Part shown: positions 25,802 to 34,572 of the stretch, one piece after another | How the letters are laid out: each line of letters opens with the position of its first letter | Position numbering within the stretch: position 1 is the first letter of the stretch | Source: Pseudomonas costantinii | GTDB taxonomy: Bacteria > Pseudomonadota > Gammaproteobacteria > Pseudomonadales > Pseudomonadaceae | Direction: 5' to 3' | Length of the DNA stretch: 64,000 nucleotides | Assembly: GCF_001870435.1 (NCBI RefSeq) | Contig: NZ_MDDR01000057.1 | Location: 186,001-250,000 of the forward strand | Notes under the pieces: generated by a model | Seen by the model: the letters and a program-made list of their open reading frames with translations, nothing else | Database searches by the model: none | What the model was told of the DNA's origin: nothing | Position numbers and translations under genes: made by a program

Positions 25802-26998
25802 TCAATTCCAGGCGTGGCGCGCGGGCTTCACGCCGTTGAGCACGAAGTTGCCGATCAGGTGGTATTTCCAGCGGGCCGGGTCGTGCAGGGTGTGGGTGCG
25901 TGCGTTGCGCCAGAAGCGGTCGAGGTTGTGCTTGCCGGTGACCGAGCGGGTGCCGGCCAGTTCGAAGAGTTTGCTGCTGGCGAGCAAGGCGGTTTCGGCG
26001 GACAACACTTTGGCTTGGGCGACGACCAGTGAGGCGTGGGCCACGCTGTCTTCATTCGGCTCGGCGAGGGCGTGGTCCACCGCCTTGCCGGCTTTGGCGA
26101 GGATGGCTTCGGTGCCGTGCACGCGCCACTCCAGATCGCCGATGGCGGCGATGGTGAACGGGTCTTGCCAGCCGTGATCCTGCTGGCTGTCGATCCACGG
26201 GCGCGCTTGGCGGGCGTAGATCTTGGCGTGCTCCAGGGCCCCCAAGGCGATGCCGGTGTCGACGGCTGCCTGGATGATTTGCGAAATCGGGCCGTTGGCG
26301 GTGGGTTGGTCGAAGGCTTGGTGGGCGGGGATCACCGCACTCAGGGGCACGGTTACGCCGTCGAGGGTCACACCGCCGCTGGCCGTGGTGCGCTGGCCGA
26401 AACCGTCCCAGCTGTCGATCACTGTGAGGCCCGGGGCGTCACGCTCAACGAAGGCGATAAACGCCTGGTCGTTTTCGTTGTTACCGACAGTCGGCACGAT
26501 GTGCGCGAACAGCGCACCGGTGCAGTAGAACTTTTCGCCGTTGACCTGGGCGGTGTCACCGTGGAAACGGATCTGGGTGTCGAAGGTACCGGCGTGTTTG
26601 CTCTTGGCTTCGGAGAAGGCGTTGCCGAAACGGTAACCCGCCAGGACCTTGGCAAAGTAATGGTGCTTCTGCTCCTCGGTCGCGGTTTGCAGGAGGATGT
26701 CCACCACACCGAGGTGGTTTTGCGGGATCTGCCCCAATGATGGGTCGGCGGCGGAGATCAACTTGATCACCTCGGCCACAGTCACATAGGACACCTCGGC
26801 GCCGCCGTAGGCCTTGGGAATGGTGATACCCCACAGGCCGCTGGCGGAGAACTCGTCGAGCTCGGCAATGGGCAGGCGTCGCTCGCGGTCGCGCACGCTG
26901 GCGTCGACGGCGAAACGTGCGGCCAAGCGCTTAGCAACCTCGATGGCCTCCGCGTCCGAGCGAATGATATGGGCAGGGTGTTGAGGATGGGCTGACAT
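25802..26998 (-). CDS. sfnB: SfnB-family sulfur acquisition oxidoreductase
   Basis: This is a 398-residue acyl-CoA dehydrogenase-fold flavoprotein of the SfnB/DszC group, used when organosulfur compounds such as sulfones serve as sulfur source. It begins with VAKRLAARFAVDASVRDRER and has IPKAYGGAEVSYVTVAEVI and FGNAFSEAKSKHAGTFDTQI. It lacks the catalytic glutamate context of true acyl-CoA dehydrogenases, as expected for monooxygenase-like members. GGAG precedes the ATG by 7 bases. A sigma-54 promoter lies 38-53 bases upstream. It is the first gene of a five-gene minus-strand operon. Confidence 0.88.
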   Translation of the reverse strand: MSAHPQHPAHIIRSDAEAIEVAKRLAARFAVDASVRDRERRLPIAELDEFSASGLWGITIPKAYGGAEVSYVTVAEVIKLISAADPSLGQIPQNHLGVVDILLQTATEEQKHHYFAKVLAGYRFGNAFSEAKSKHAGTFDTQIRFHGDTAQVNGEKFYCTGALFAHIVPTVGNNENDQAFIAFVERDAPGLTVIDSWDGFGQRTTASGGVTLDGVTVPLSAVIPAHQAFDQPTANGPISQIIQAAVDTGIALGALEHAKIYARQARPWIDSQQDHGWQDPFTIAAIGDLEWRVHGTEAILAKAGKAVDHALAEPNEDSVAHASLVVAQAKVLSAETALLASSKLFELAGTRSVTGKHNLDRFWRNARTHTLHDPARWKYHLIGNFVLNGVKPARHAWN

Positions 26999-27035
26999 GG
27001 GCCGACTCCAGGCTCCGATGAGATACCTGTGTGAT

Positions 27036-27051
27036 TGCAGGAGTCGTGCCT
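27036..27051 (-). promoter_or_regulatory. Sigma-54 promoter of the sfnB operon
   Basis: Read on the minus strand, AGGCACG-ACTC-CTGCA matches the -24/-12 consensus TGGCACG-N4-TTGCA at all but two positions. The GG and GC pairs have the exact spacing (GG-N10-GC). SfnB-type genes are known to be driven by sigma-54 with the enhancer-binding protein SfnR. No sfnR gene lies in the window. Confidence 0.75.
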
Positions 27052-27152
27052 GAATTTAATAACCAATAAAATCAGCTGGTTACTTTAAAAATCAGGCTAT
27101 ATGCCGCGTTTCAAACCAGCAAAGTGTCCATCCACTGTTGCGCCACCAACAG

Positions 27153-27728
27153 TTAGATCACTACGTTGCGCACAAAGCGCACTGCCACGTCGCCGTCATT
27201 GCGATAGCCGTGAGCCTGACGGCTGGCGAACATGAAAAACTCACCGGCTGTGACGTGTTTTTCTTCGTCATCGAGTATCAGGGTCAAACTGCCTTCGAAG
27301 ACAAACAGCTGCACGCTCCAGCCTTCAGGGTCCGGTTCGGGGCTGTAGCGGTCACCCGGCTCCAGGCGCATCTCCCACAGTTCCACTTCGCGACGGGCGG
27401 TGGCCTTGGCCAGCAACACCGCTTTACTGCCGGGAATATCACCGGCCCAGGCCAGCTCGTTGATACGACTGTGGTCACCCGCATCCGGGGCCTGGATCAG
27501 GTCGCTGAACGCCACGTCCAACGCCTCGGCTACGCGGTCCAGCGTGGACAGGCTGACATTCTTCTCCCCCGCCTCTATGGCCACCAACATGCGCCGACTG
27601 ACCCCGGACTTTTCCGATAGTGCGGTCTGGCTCAAGTCCGCAGCATGCCGCAGACGACGGACGTTCTGGCTAACGTGTTGCAGGACTGAAGCCCGTTGTG
27701 GATTTTCTTTGTGCACTATATTGCTCAT
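27153..27728 (-). CDS. XRE-type HTH regulator with C-terminal cupin domain
   Basis: This is a 191-residue regulator. Residues about 17-72 form a Cro/C1-type helix-turn-helix (VRRLRHAADLSQTALSEKSG, SRRMLVAIEAGEKNVS). Residues about 105-190 form a cupin barrel with the strand LFVFEGSLTLILDDEEKHV and the metal or ligand pocket around FASRQAHGY. Proteins of this build often control small-molecule export or catabolism. It lies divergent from a DMT exporter, which it likely regulates. A 12-bp palindrome in the 80-base gap is the best operator candidate. There is no Shine-Dalgarno sequence before the ATG. Confidence 0.88.
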   Translation of the reverse strand: MSNIVHKENPQRASVLQHVSQNVRRLRHAADLSQTALSEKSGVSRRMLVAIEAGEKNVSLSTLDRVAEALDVAFSDLIQAPDAGDHSRINELAWAGDIPGSKAVLLAKATARREVELWEMRLEPGDRYSPEPDPEGWSVQLFVFEGSLTLILDDEEKHVTAGEFFMFASRQAHGYRNDGDVAVRFVRNVVI

Positions 27729-27741
27729 AGAGTGGGTGTGC

Positions 27742-27753
27742 GCAGTATACTGC
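27742..27753. promoter_or_regulatory. 12-bp palindrome, shared -10 element and candidate XRE operator
   Basis: GCAGTATACTGC is a perfect palindrome between the XRE-cupin gene and the DMT exporter. It contains TATACT on both strands, so one element could serve as -10 in both directions. On the minus strand it would leave a leader of only about ten bases. Confidence 0.5.
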
Positions 27754-27808
27754 CCAGCGTGCGGCGCATTGTGCGGTCCGTGCCTTTCCCTTGCAAGACC
27801 GAGCCGCC

Positions 27809-28738
27809 ATGACCTCCCCGAATTCCTCAGCGCGTTTCAAGCGTTTCAGCAAAGCCGAATGCATCCTGGTGATGATCACCATGATCTGGGGCGGCACCTT
27901 TTTGCTGGTGCAAAATGCCATGACCGTCAGCGGGCCGATGTTTTTCGTGGGTCTGCGCTTTGCGGCGGCGGCGATTGTGGTCGGTTTTTTTACCTTGCGA
28001 ACCTTGCGCGAACTGACCCTGCTGGAATTGAAGGCTGGGGTGTTTATCGGCGTGTCGATCATGTTTGGCTACGGCTTGCAGACCATTGGCTTGCAGAGCA
28101 TTCCGAGCAGCCAGTCAGCGTTTATAACCGCCTTATATGTGCCGTTCGTGCCGCTGCTGCAATGGCTGGTGCTGGGCCGGCGCCCTGGTTTGATGCCGAG
28201 CATCGGCATCATGCTGGCGTTTACCGGCTTAATGCTGTTAACCGGTCCGGCAGGCGCCTCGCTGAATTTCAGCGCGGGTGAAATCGCCACGCTGATATGC
28301 GCCATAGCGGTTGCAGCCGAGATTATTTTGATCAGCGCGTTTGCGGGCCAAGTGGATGTGCGCCGGGTAACCGTGGTGCAACTGGCCACCGCTTCTGCGC
28401 TGTCATTCATGATGGTGGTGCCGATGGGCGAGGCGCTGCCGGGGTTTTCGTGGTTGTTGCTGTTCAGTGCGGTGGGCCTGGGCTTGACCAGTGCGGTGAT
28501 CCAGGTAGCGATGAACTGGGCGCAGCAGAGTGTTTCACCCACCCGAGCCACGTTGATTTATGCCGGTGAGCCTGTGTGGGCCGGGGTGATCGGGCGGATT
28601 GCCGGGGAGCGCTTCCCGCCGATTGCGATGGTCGGGGCGGCGTTGATTGTGGTGGCGGTGATTGTCAGTGAGATGAAAACACGCGGGCAGAAGGCAGTCG
28701 AATTGGACAATGAGCTGGAACAGGAGCGTCAGGGCTAA
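27809..28738 (+). CDS. DMT-family (EamA) exporter
   Basis: This is a 309-residue inner-membrane protein with ten hydrophobic helices in two EamA repeats. The first repeat starts with MITMIWGGTFLLVQNAM and ends with the PSSQSAFITALYVPFVPLL segment. The second ends with SPTRATLIYAGEPVWAGVIG, both typical of the drug/metabolite transporter superfamily. The ATG at 27809 is chosen over an upstream TTG because a GAG lies 6 bases before it. It is likely controlled by the divergent XRE-cupin regulator. The substrate is unknown; amino-acid or metabolite efflux is usual for the family. Confidence 0.85.
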   Translation: MTSPNSSARFKRFSKAECILVMITMIWGGTFLLVQNAMTVSGPMFFVGLRFAAAAIVVGFFTLRTLRELTLLELKAGVFIGVSIMFGYGLQTIGLQSIPSSQSAFITALYVPFVPLLQWLVLGRRPGLMPSIGIMLAFTGLMLLTGPAGASLNFSAGEIATLICAIAVAAEIILISAFAGQVDVRRVTVVQLATASALSFMMVVPMGEALPGFSWLLLFSAVGLGLTSAVIQVAMNWAQQSVSPTRATLIYAGEPVWAGVIGRIAGERFPPIAMVGAALIVVAVIVSEMKTRGQKAVELDNELEQERQG

Positions 28739-28757
28739 GCGGAGCATTGAAACAATG

Positions 28758-28812
28758 CCAAACGGCAGTTTTCAGCCTACCTTGTAGGATCCTGCCACAT
28801 CTTGCCGTTTGG
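28758..28812. other. Nested inverted repeats upstream of the Mrp operon
   Basis: CCAAACGGCA (28758-28767) and TGCCGTTTGG (28803-28812) are perfect complements about 35 bases apart. Inside them is a second small hairpin, CCTACCTTGTAGG. There is no T tract, so it is not a standard terminator. It could be a leader structure or an operator for the Mrp genes. Confidence 0.4.
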
Positions 28813-28867
28813 TGATCGAGAAAGCGGCACGTATGATGCATCCCAAACTCCCGCAGATTAGAAGCCT

Positions 28868-31789
28868 ATGTCCCTGATAGTTCTACTGCTTCTGCCTTTT
28901 ATCGGCAGCTGTCTGGCGGCCTTGCTGCCGCATAATGCACGTAACACCGAATCCCTGTTGGCCGGCCTCGTGGCTCTGGTCGGCACCATTCAAGTCGCCC
29001 TGCTCTACCCCCAGATCGCCCATGGTGGCGTGATCCGCGAAGAATTCATGTGGTTGCCCAGCCTTGGGCTGAACTTCGTGTTGCGCATGGACGGTTTTGC
29101 CTGGTTGTTCTCGATGCTGGTGCTCGGCATCGGCACGCTGGTGTCGCTGTATGCGCGTTACTACATGTCGCCGGAAGACCCGGTGCCGCGTTTCTTCGCG
29201 TTTTTCCTGGCCTTTATGGGCGCCATGCTCGGCCTGGTGATCTCCGGCAACCTGATCCAGATCGTGTTCTTCTGGGAACTGACCAGCCTGTTCTCGTTCC
29301 TGCTGATCGGCTATTGGCACCACCGCGCCGATGCGCGGCGCGGTGCGTACATGGCGTTGATGGTCACCGGCGCGGGCGGTTTGTGCCTGCTGGCGGGCGT
29401 CATGTTGCTGGGGCATATCGTCGGCAGCTATGACCTGGATCAGGTGCTGGCGGCGGGCGATCAGATTCGCGCGCACTCGCTGTACCCGGTCATGCTCGCT
29501 CTGGTGCTGATCGGCGCGTTGAGCAAAAGCGCGCAGTTCCCCTTCCACTTCTGGCTGCCCCACGCGATGGCGGCACCGACGCCGGTTTCGGCCTACTTGC
29601 ACTCGGCGACGATGGTGAAGGCCGGCGTGTTCCTGCTGGCCCGCCTGTGGCCGTCGCTGTCCGGCAGCGAAGAATGGTTCTGGATCGTCGGCGGTGCCGG
29701 CGCCATTACCCTCCTCCTCGGCGCTTACTGCGCCATCTTTCAGAACGATCTCAAGGGCCTCCTGGCCTATTCCACCATCAGTCACCTCGGTTTGATCACC
29801 CTCCTGCTGGGCCTCAATAGCCCGCTGGCTGCTGTCGCCGCAGTGTTCCATATCCTCAACCACGCGACCTTCAAGGCTTCGCTGTTCATGGCGGCGGGGA
29901 TTATCGACCACGAAAGCGGCACCCGTGATATCCGCAAACTCAGTGGCCTGGTGCGGTTGATCCCGTTTACCGCGACCCTGGCGATGGTCGCCAGTGCGTC
30001 CATGGCCGGGGTGCCGTTGCTCAATGGCTTCCTGTCCAAAGAGATGTTCTTCGCTGAAACCGTATTTATCTCTGCCACCGCTTGGGTGGAAATCGCCCTG
30101 CCGGTGATCGCAACCATCGCCGGCACGTTCAGCGTCGTCTATGCGCTGCGTTTTACCGTCGATGTGTTCTTCGGCCCCACAGCGACCAATCTGCCACACA
30201 CACCGCATGAGCCGCCGCGCTGGATGCGCGCACCGGTTGAACTGCTGGTGTTCACTTGCCTGCTGGTAGGGATATTCCCGGCCCAGGTCGTCGGTTCGAT
30301 CCTCGCTGCCGCCGCGCTGCCTGTGGTTGGTGGCGTGCTGCCGGAGTACAGCCTGGCGATCTGGCACGGCTGGAACGCGCCGATGATCATGAGCCTGGTG
30401 GCCATGTCCGGCGGCGTGGTGCTGTACCTGCTGCTGCGCAAGCAACTCAAGCGCGGCCGCTTCAAGTACCCACCAATCATCAGCTACTTCAACGGCAAGC
30501 GCATGTTCGAGCGCTGCCTGGTGGTGATGATGCGCGGTGTGCGCAAGATAGAAAAACGCATCAGCACCAAGCGCCTGCAAACCCAGCTGTTCCTGCTGGT
30601 GCTGGCGGCGGTGATCGCAGGCTTGATCCCGATGCTGCACAGCGGCATCAGTTGGGGCGACCGGCCGAAGATCCCCGGTTCCATCGTGTTCGTCACCCTG
30701 TGGCTGCTGGCGATTGCCTGTGCGTTGGGCGCTGCCTGGCAAGCCAAGTACCACCGGCTGGCAGCCCTGACCATGGTCAGCGTGTGCGGCCTGATGACCT
30801 GCATCACTTTCGTGTGGTTCTCGGCGCCGGACCTGGCGCTGACGCAGTTGGTTGTAGAAGTCGTCACCACCGTGCTGATCCTGCTGGGCCTGCGCTGGCT
30901 GCCACGGCGGATCGAAGAAGTCTCGCCACTGCCTAGCTCGTTGCCCAAGGCACGCATCCGAAGGTTGCGTGACTTCCTGCTCTCCACCGTGGTGGGTGGC
31001 GGTATGGCATTGCTGTCCTACGCGATGCTGACGCGCCAGACCCCCAACGATATCTCCTCGTTCTACTTGAGCCGCGCCCTGCCCGAAGGCGGCGGCAGCA
31101 ATGTGGTGAACGTAATGCTGGTGGATTTCCGTGGCTTCGACACCCTCGGCGAAATTACCGTGCTCGGCGCCGTGGCGCTGACGGTCTACGCGCTGCTGCG
31201 GCGCTTCCGCCCCTCGAAAGAAAGCATGCAACTGCCCGCGCAACAGCGCCAATTGGCACCGGATGTGGCCACTGATTTGGTCAACCCGCGTCAGGCCAGC
31301 GACACCGCCCTGGGCTTCATGATGGTGCCGGCGGTGCTGGTGCGCCTGCTGCTGCCAATTGCGCTGGTGGTGTCGTTCTACCTGTTTATGCGCGGCCACA
31401 ACCAACCGGGCGGTGGTTTCGTCGCAGGTCTTGTGATGTCGGTGGCGTTTATCCTGCAATACATGGTGGCGGGTACGCAGTGGGTGGAGGCGCAGATGAG
31501 CCTTCGCCCGATGCGCTGGATGGGCTTTGGCCTGCTGTCGGCGACCCTGACCGGGCTCGGCGCATTGTTTGCAGGTTATCCGTTCCTCACCACTCATACC
31601 TGGCATGTCAGTTTGCCGGTGCTCGGCGATATCCATATCGCCAGCGCCTTGTTCTTCGATATCGGCGTGTACGCCATGGTCGTAGGCTCGACATTGCTGA
31701 TGCTCACAGCCCTCGGTCACCAGTCGGTACGAGCGCATAAACCGAGCAACCAGGCCAAGGCCATTGCCGCAACGGAAGGAGCCGCCTGA
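28868..31789 (+). CDS. phaA: Mrp/Pha monovalent cation/proton antiporter, fused subunit A-B
   Basis: This is a 973-residue membrane protein. Residues 1 to about 780 are MrpA, an antiporter-like subunit related to NuoL. It has the conserved glutamate in FFWELTSLFSFLLIGYW, the lysine in SKSAQFPFHFWLPHAMAAPT and a long C-terminal extension. Residues about 805-950 are MrpB-like, with FYLFMRGHNQPGGGFVAGL. Such A-B fusions define group 2 (pha-type) Mrp complexes in proteobacteria. The complex exchanges Na+ or K+ for protons and supports pH and salt tolerance. It is the first of six genes that all overlap. Confidence 0.95.
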   Translation: MSLIVLLLLPFIGSCLAALLPHNARNTESLLAGLVALVGTIQVALLYPQIAHGGVIREEFMWLPSLGLNFVLRMDGFAWLFSMLVLGIGTLVSLYARYYMSPEDPVPRFFAFFLAFMGAMLGLVISGNLIQIVFFWELTSLFSFLLIGYWHHRADARRGAYMALMVTGAGGLCLLAGVMLLGHIVGSYDLDQVLAAGDQIRAHSLYPVMLALVLIGALSKSAQFPFHFWLPHAMAAPTPVSAYLHSATMVKAGVFLLARLWPSLSGSEEWFWIVGGAGAITLLLGAYCAIFQNDLKGLLAYSTISHLGLITLLLGLNSPLAAVAAVFHILNHATFKASLFMAAGIIDHESGTRDIRKLSGLVRLIPFTATLAMVASASMAGVPLLNGFLSKEMFFAETVFISATAWVEIALPVIATIAGTFSVVYALRFTVDVFFGPTATNLPHTPHEPPRWMRAPVELLVFTCLLVGIFPAQVVGSILAAAALPVVGGVLPEYSLAIWHGWNAPMIMSLVAMSGGVVLYLLLRKQLKRGRFKYPPIISYFNGKRMFERCLVVMMRGVRKIEKRISTKRLQTQLFLLVLAAVIAGLIPMLHSGISWGDRPKIPGSIVFVTLWLLAIACALGAAWQAKYHRLAALTMVSVCGLMTCITFVWFSAPDLALTQLVVEVVTTVLILLGLRWLPRRIEEVSPLPSSLPKARIRRLRDFLLSTVVGGGMALLSYAMLTRQTPNDISSFYLSRALPEGGGSNVVNVMLVDFRGFDTLGEITVLGAVALTVYALLRRFRPSKESMQLPAQQRQLAPDVATDLVNPRQASDTALGFMMVPAVLVRLLLPIALVVSFYLFMRGHNQPGGGFVAGLVMSVAFILQYMVAGTQWVEAQMSLRPMRWMGFGLLSATLTGLGALFAGYPFLTTHTWHVSLPVLGDIHIASALFFDIGVYAMVVGSTLLMLTALGHQSVRAHKPSNQAKAIAATEGAA

Positions 31790-32133
31790 TGGAAGAAGTC
31801 ATCGCAATTGCCATTGGAGTCCTGGCGGCCTCCGGCGTCTGGTTGATCCTGCGGCCACGAACGTTCCAGGTGGTAATGGGCCTGTGCCTGTTGTCCTACG
31901 GGGTCAACCTGTTCATTTTCAGCATGGGCAGCCTGTTTATCGGTAAAGAGCCGATCATCAAGGATGGCGTGCCGCAAGACCTGCTCCACTACACCGATCC
32001 CCTGCCCCAAGCGCTGGTGCTGACGGCGATCGTGATCAGCTTCGCCATGACCGCGTTGTTCCTGGTGGTGCTGCTGGCATCCCGGGGCCTGACCGGCACC
32101 GACCATGTGGACGGCCGGGAGCCCAAGGAATGA
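31789..32133 (+). CDS. phaC: Mrp/Pha antiporter subunit C
   Basis: This 114-residue protein has three membrane helices and is homologous to NuoK of complex I. The motif GVLAASGVWLILRPRTFQVV and the following YGVNLFIFSMG fit MrpC. Residues after the third helix (HVDGREPKE) form a short charged tail. Its ATG overlaps the stop of subunit A-B (TGATG), and its own stop overlaps subunit D (ATGA). Confidence 0.94.
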   Translation: MEEVIAIAIGVLAASGVWLILRPRTFQVVMGLCLLSYGVNLFIFSMGSLFIGKEPIIKDGVPQDLLHYTDPLPQALVLTAIVISFAMTALFLVVLLASRGLTGTDHVDGREPKE

Positions 32134-33812
32134 CCTGGATGAATCAACTGATCGTCGCGCCGATCCTGCTGCCGCTGCTGACCGCCGCATTGATGCTGAT
32201 GCTCGGCGAGAAGCGCCGCCCGCTCAAAGCGCAGATCAACCTGTTTTCCAGCCTGATCGGTCTGGGCATTGCCATCTTGCTGCTGTACTGGACACAAAAA
32301 GGCGGCCCCGGCTCCATTGGCGTGTACCTGCCGGGCAACTGGCAGGTACCGTTCGGCATTGTGCTGGTGGTGGACCAACTGTCGGCGCTGATGCTGGTGC
32401 TCACCGGGATTATCGGCGTAAGTGCGTTGTTGTTCGCCATGGCCCGTTGGGACCGTGCGGGCACCAGTTTCCACGCGTTGTTCCAGATCCAAATGATGGG
32501 TTTGTATGGTGCCTTCCTCACCGCAGACCTGTTCAATCTGTTCGTATTCTTCGAGGTGCTGCTGGCGGCGTCCTATGGCTTGATGCTGCACGGTTCAGGC
32601 CGCGCACGGGTGTCGTCGGGCTTGCATTACATCGCGATCAACCTGCTGGCGTCATCGTTGTTCCTGATCGGCGCGGCGATGATCTACGGCGTCACCGGCA
32701 CGCTGAACTTCGCCGACCTGGCGCTGAAAATCCCACTGGTGCCGGAAGCCGACCGCGGCCTGTTGCATGCCGGTGCTGCAATCCTCGCCACTGCGTTCCT
32801 GGCCAAGGCCGGCATGTGGCCGCTGAACTTCTGGCTCGCGCCCGCCTACTCCTCGGCCAGTGCGCCGGTCGCGGCGATGTTCGCGATCATGACCAAGGTC
32901 GGCGTGTACACCGTGCTGCGGTTGTGGACCTTGCTGTTCTCCGGCCAAGCCGGTGCGTCGGCGTTGTTTGGCGGCGATTGGCTGGTGTATGGCGGCATGG
33001 CAACCATCATCTGCGCCGGGCTGGCAATGGTCGCTGCGCAGCGGTTGGAGCGTATGGCCAGCTTGAGCATTCTGGTGTCGGCCGGGATTCTGCTGTCGGC
33101 GGTGGGCTTTGCCCAGCCAAGCCTGACGGCAGGCGCGTTGTTCTATCTGGTCAGCTCGACGCTGGCGTTGAGCGCATTGTTCCTGCTGGCCGAATTGATC
33201 GAGCGTTCGCGCTCGGCCAACGATTTGCCTCTGGATGAAGAAATTGATGCGCTGCCGAAGGCAATGGAGTCCCTGCATCCACGCCCCGGCGTTAACCTCG
33301 ACGATGAACAACAGGCTGTGGTCGGGCAGGTGATTCCCTGGACCATGGCGTTCCTGGGCCTGAGCTTTATCGCCTGCGCGCTGCTGATTATCGGCATGCC
33401 GCCGCTGTCCGGGTTTATCGGCAAACTCAGCTTGTTGAGTGCACTGGTCAATCCGCTGGGGCTTGGGGCTAGCGTTGATGAACCGATCCGCCCTGCGGCC
33501 TGGGGCTTGGTAGCGCTGCTGATCCTGTCCGGCCTAGCCTCGCTGATTGCCTTCGCCCGCCTGGGTATCCAGCGCTTCTGGACCCCCGAGGAGCGCCCAT
33601 CGCCGCTGCTGCGTCGCTATGAGTGCATACCGATCTTCTTCCTGCTGGGTCTGAGCATCGCCCTGACGTTCAAAGCCGAACCGCTGATGCGCTACACCCA
33701 AGCCACTGCCGAGAGCCTGAACAACCCGGAACACTATGTGATGGCCGTTATGGCAACGCGTCCGATCCCAAGCCCTGAAGCCAAGGCCGCCGCAACGGAG
33801 GTACAGCCATGA
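32130..33812 (+). CDS. phaD: Mrp/Pha antiporter subunit D
   Basis: This 560-residue antiporter-like subunit is related to NuoM and NuoN. The conserved charged residues of the ion path lie in LFVFFEVLLAASYGLMLHG (Glu) and LAKAGMWPLNFWLAPAYSSA (Lys). A cytoplasmic loop of about 50 residues rich in acidic residues (residues about 360-400) interrupts the helix bundle, as seen in other pha-type D subunits. Start and stop both overlap neighbours by four bases, showing tight translational coupling. Confidence 0.95.
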   Translation: MTWMNQLIVAPILLPLLTAALMLMLGEKRRPLKAQINLFSSLIGLGIAILLLYWTQKGGPGSIGVYLPGNWQVPFGIVLVVDQLSALMLVLTGIIGVSALLFAMARWDRAGTSFHALFQIQMMGLYGAFLTADLFNLFVFFEVLLAASYGLMLHGSGRARVSSGLHYIAINLLASSLFLIGAAMIYGVTGTLNFADLALKIPLVPEADRGLLHAGAAILATAFLAKAGMWPLNFWLAPAYSSASAPVAAMFAIMTKVGVYTVLRLWTLLFSGQAGASALFGGDWLVYGGMATIICAGLAMVAAQRLERMASLSILVSAGILLSAVGFAQPSLTAGALFYLVSSTLALSALFLLAELIERSRSANDLPLDEEIDALPKAMESLHPRPGVNLDDEQQAVVGQVIPWTMAFLGLSFIACALLIIGMPPLSGFIGKLSLLSALVNPLGLGASVDEPIRPAAWGLVALLILSGLASLIAFARLGIQRFWTPEERPSPLLRRYECIPIFFLLGLSIALTFKAEPLMRYTQATAESLNNPEHYVMAVMATRPIPSPEAKAAATEVQP

Positions 33813-34297
33813 AGCGCCTGTTCCCTGCCCCATGGCTATCGCTCGCGCTGTGGTTGTTGTGGCTGGTGCTGAACCTGTCCGTCAGCCCCGGCAATCTGCT
33901 GCTGGGCGCACTGATGGGGTTTCTTGCGCCGCTGTTGATGGCGCCGCTGCGCCCGCTGCCGGTCCGCATCCGTCGCCCTGGCGTGATCATCCGCCTGTTC
34001 TTTCTGGTGGGCCGCGACGTGATCATCTCCAACCTCGCCGTGGCCTGGGGCATCCTGATCTGCGGCTCGCGCCCACCGCGCTCGCGCTTTATCAAGATCC
34101 CCCTGGACCTGCGAGACGCCAACGGCTTGGCGGTGCTGTCGATGATCACCAGCGTAACACCCGGCACCGTCTGGTCGGAACTCGCCTTGGACCGCAGCAT
34201 TCTGCTGCTGCACGTGTTCGACCTAGATGACGAAGCGCAGTTTATCGAGCACTTCAAACACGCCTACGAACGGCCCCTGATGGAGATCTTCGAATGA
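33809..34297 (+). CDS. phaE: Mrp/Pha antiporter subunit E
   Basis: This 162-residue protein has two to three N-terminal membrane helices and a soluble C-terminal domain. The stretch LDLRDANGLAVLSMITSVTP and the following GTVWSELA are typical of MrpE, needed for assembly of the complex. The end (LLHVFDLDDEAQFIEHFKHA) matches the family. It overlaps both neighbouring genes by four bases. Confidence 0.94.
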   Translation: MKRLFPAPWLSLALWLLWLVLNLSVSPGNLLLGALMGFLAPLLMAPLRPLPVRIRRPGVIIRLFFLVGRDVIISNLAVAWGILICGSRPPRSRFIKIPLDLRDANGLAVLSMITSVTPGTVWSELALDRSILLLHVFDLDDEAQFIEHFKHAYERPLMEIFE

Positions 34298-34572
34298 GCG
34301 CCCTGTTCTCCAATGCGATCCTGTTCAGCCTGTTCCTGTTTTCCCTGGCCATGGTGCTGACCTTGATACGACTGTTCAAAGGTCCGTCCGCCCAAGACCG
34401 GGTTCTGGCGCTGGACTATCTGTACATCCTGGCGATGCTGATGATGCTGGTGCTGGGCATTCGCTATGCCAGTGATACTTACTTTGAAGCGGCGCTGCTG
34501 ATTGCGCTGTTTGGCTTTGTGGGCTCGTTTGCACTGGCGAAATTCCTGCTGCGTGGCGAGGTGATTGAATGA
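34294..34572 (+). CDS. phaF: Mrp/Pha antiporter subunit F
   Basis: This 92-residue protein has three membrane helices. RLFKGPSAQDRVLALDYLY after the first helix is the characteristic MrpF motif, with the conserved aspartate of DRV. It overlaps subunit G by four bases. Relatives in bile-salt-resistant bacteria are annotated as Na+/cholate efflux subunits. Confidence 0.94.
   Translation: MSALFSNAILFSLFLFSLAMVLTLIRLFKGPSAQDRVLALDYLYILAMLMMLVLGIRYASDTYFEAALLIALFGFVGSFALAKFLLRGEVIE

Noticed and set aside
28883..31738. A 951-codon open frame antisense to the fused MrpA/B gene
   Set aside because: The predicted product is dominated by His, Gln, Arg and Glu with no fold signature. It mirrors G+C-rich membrane-protein codons on the other strand. 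The sense gene is a clear family member.
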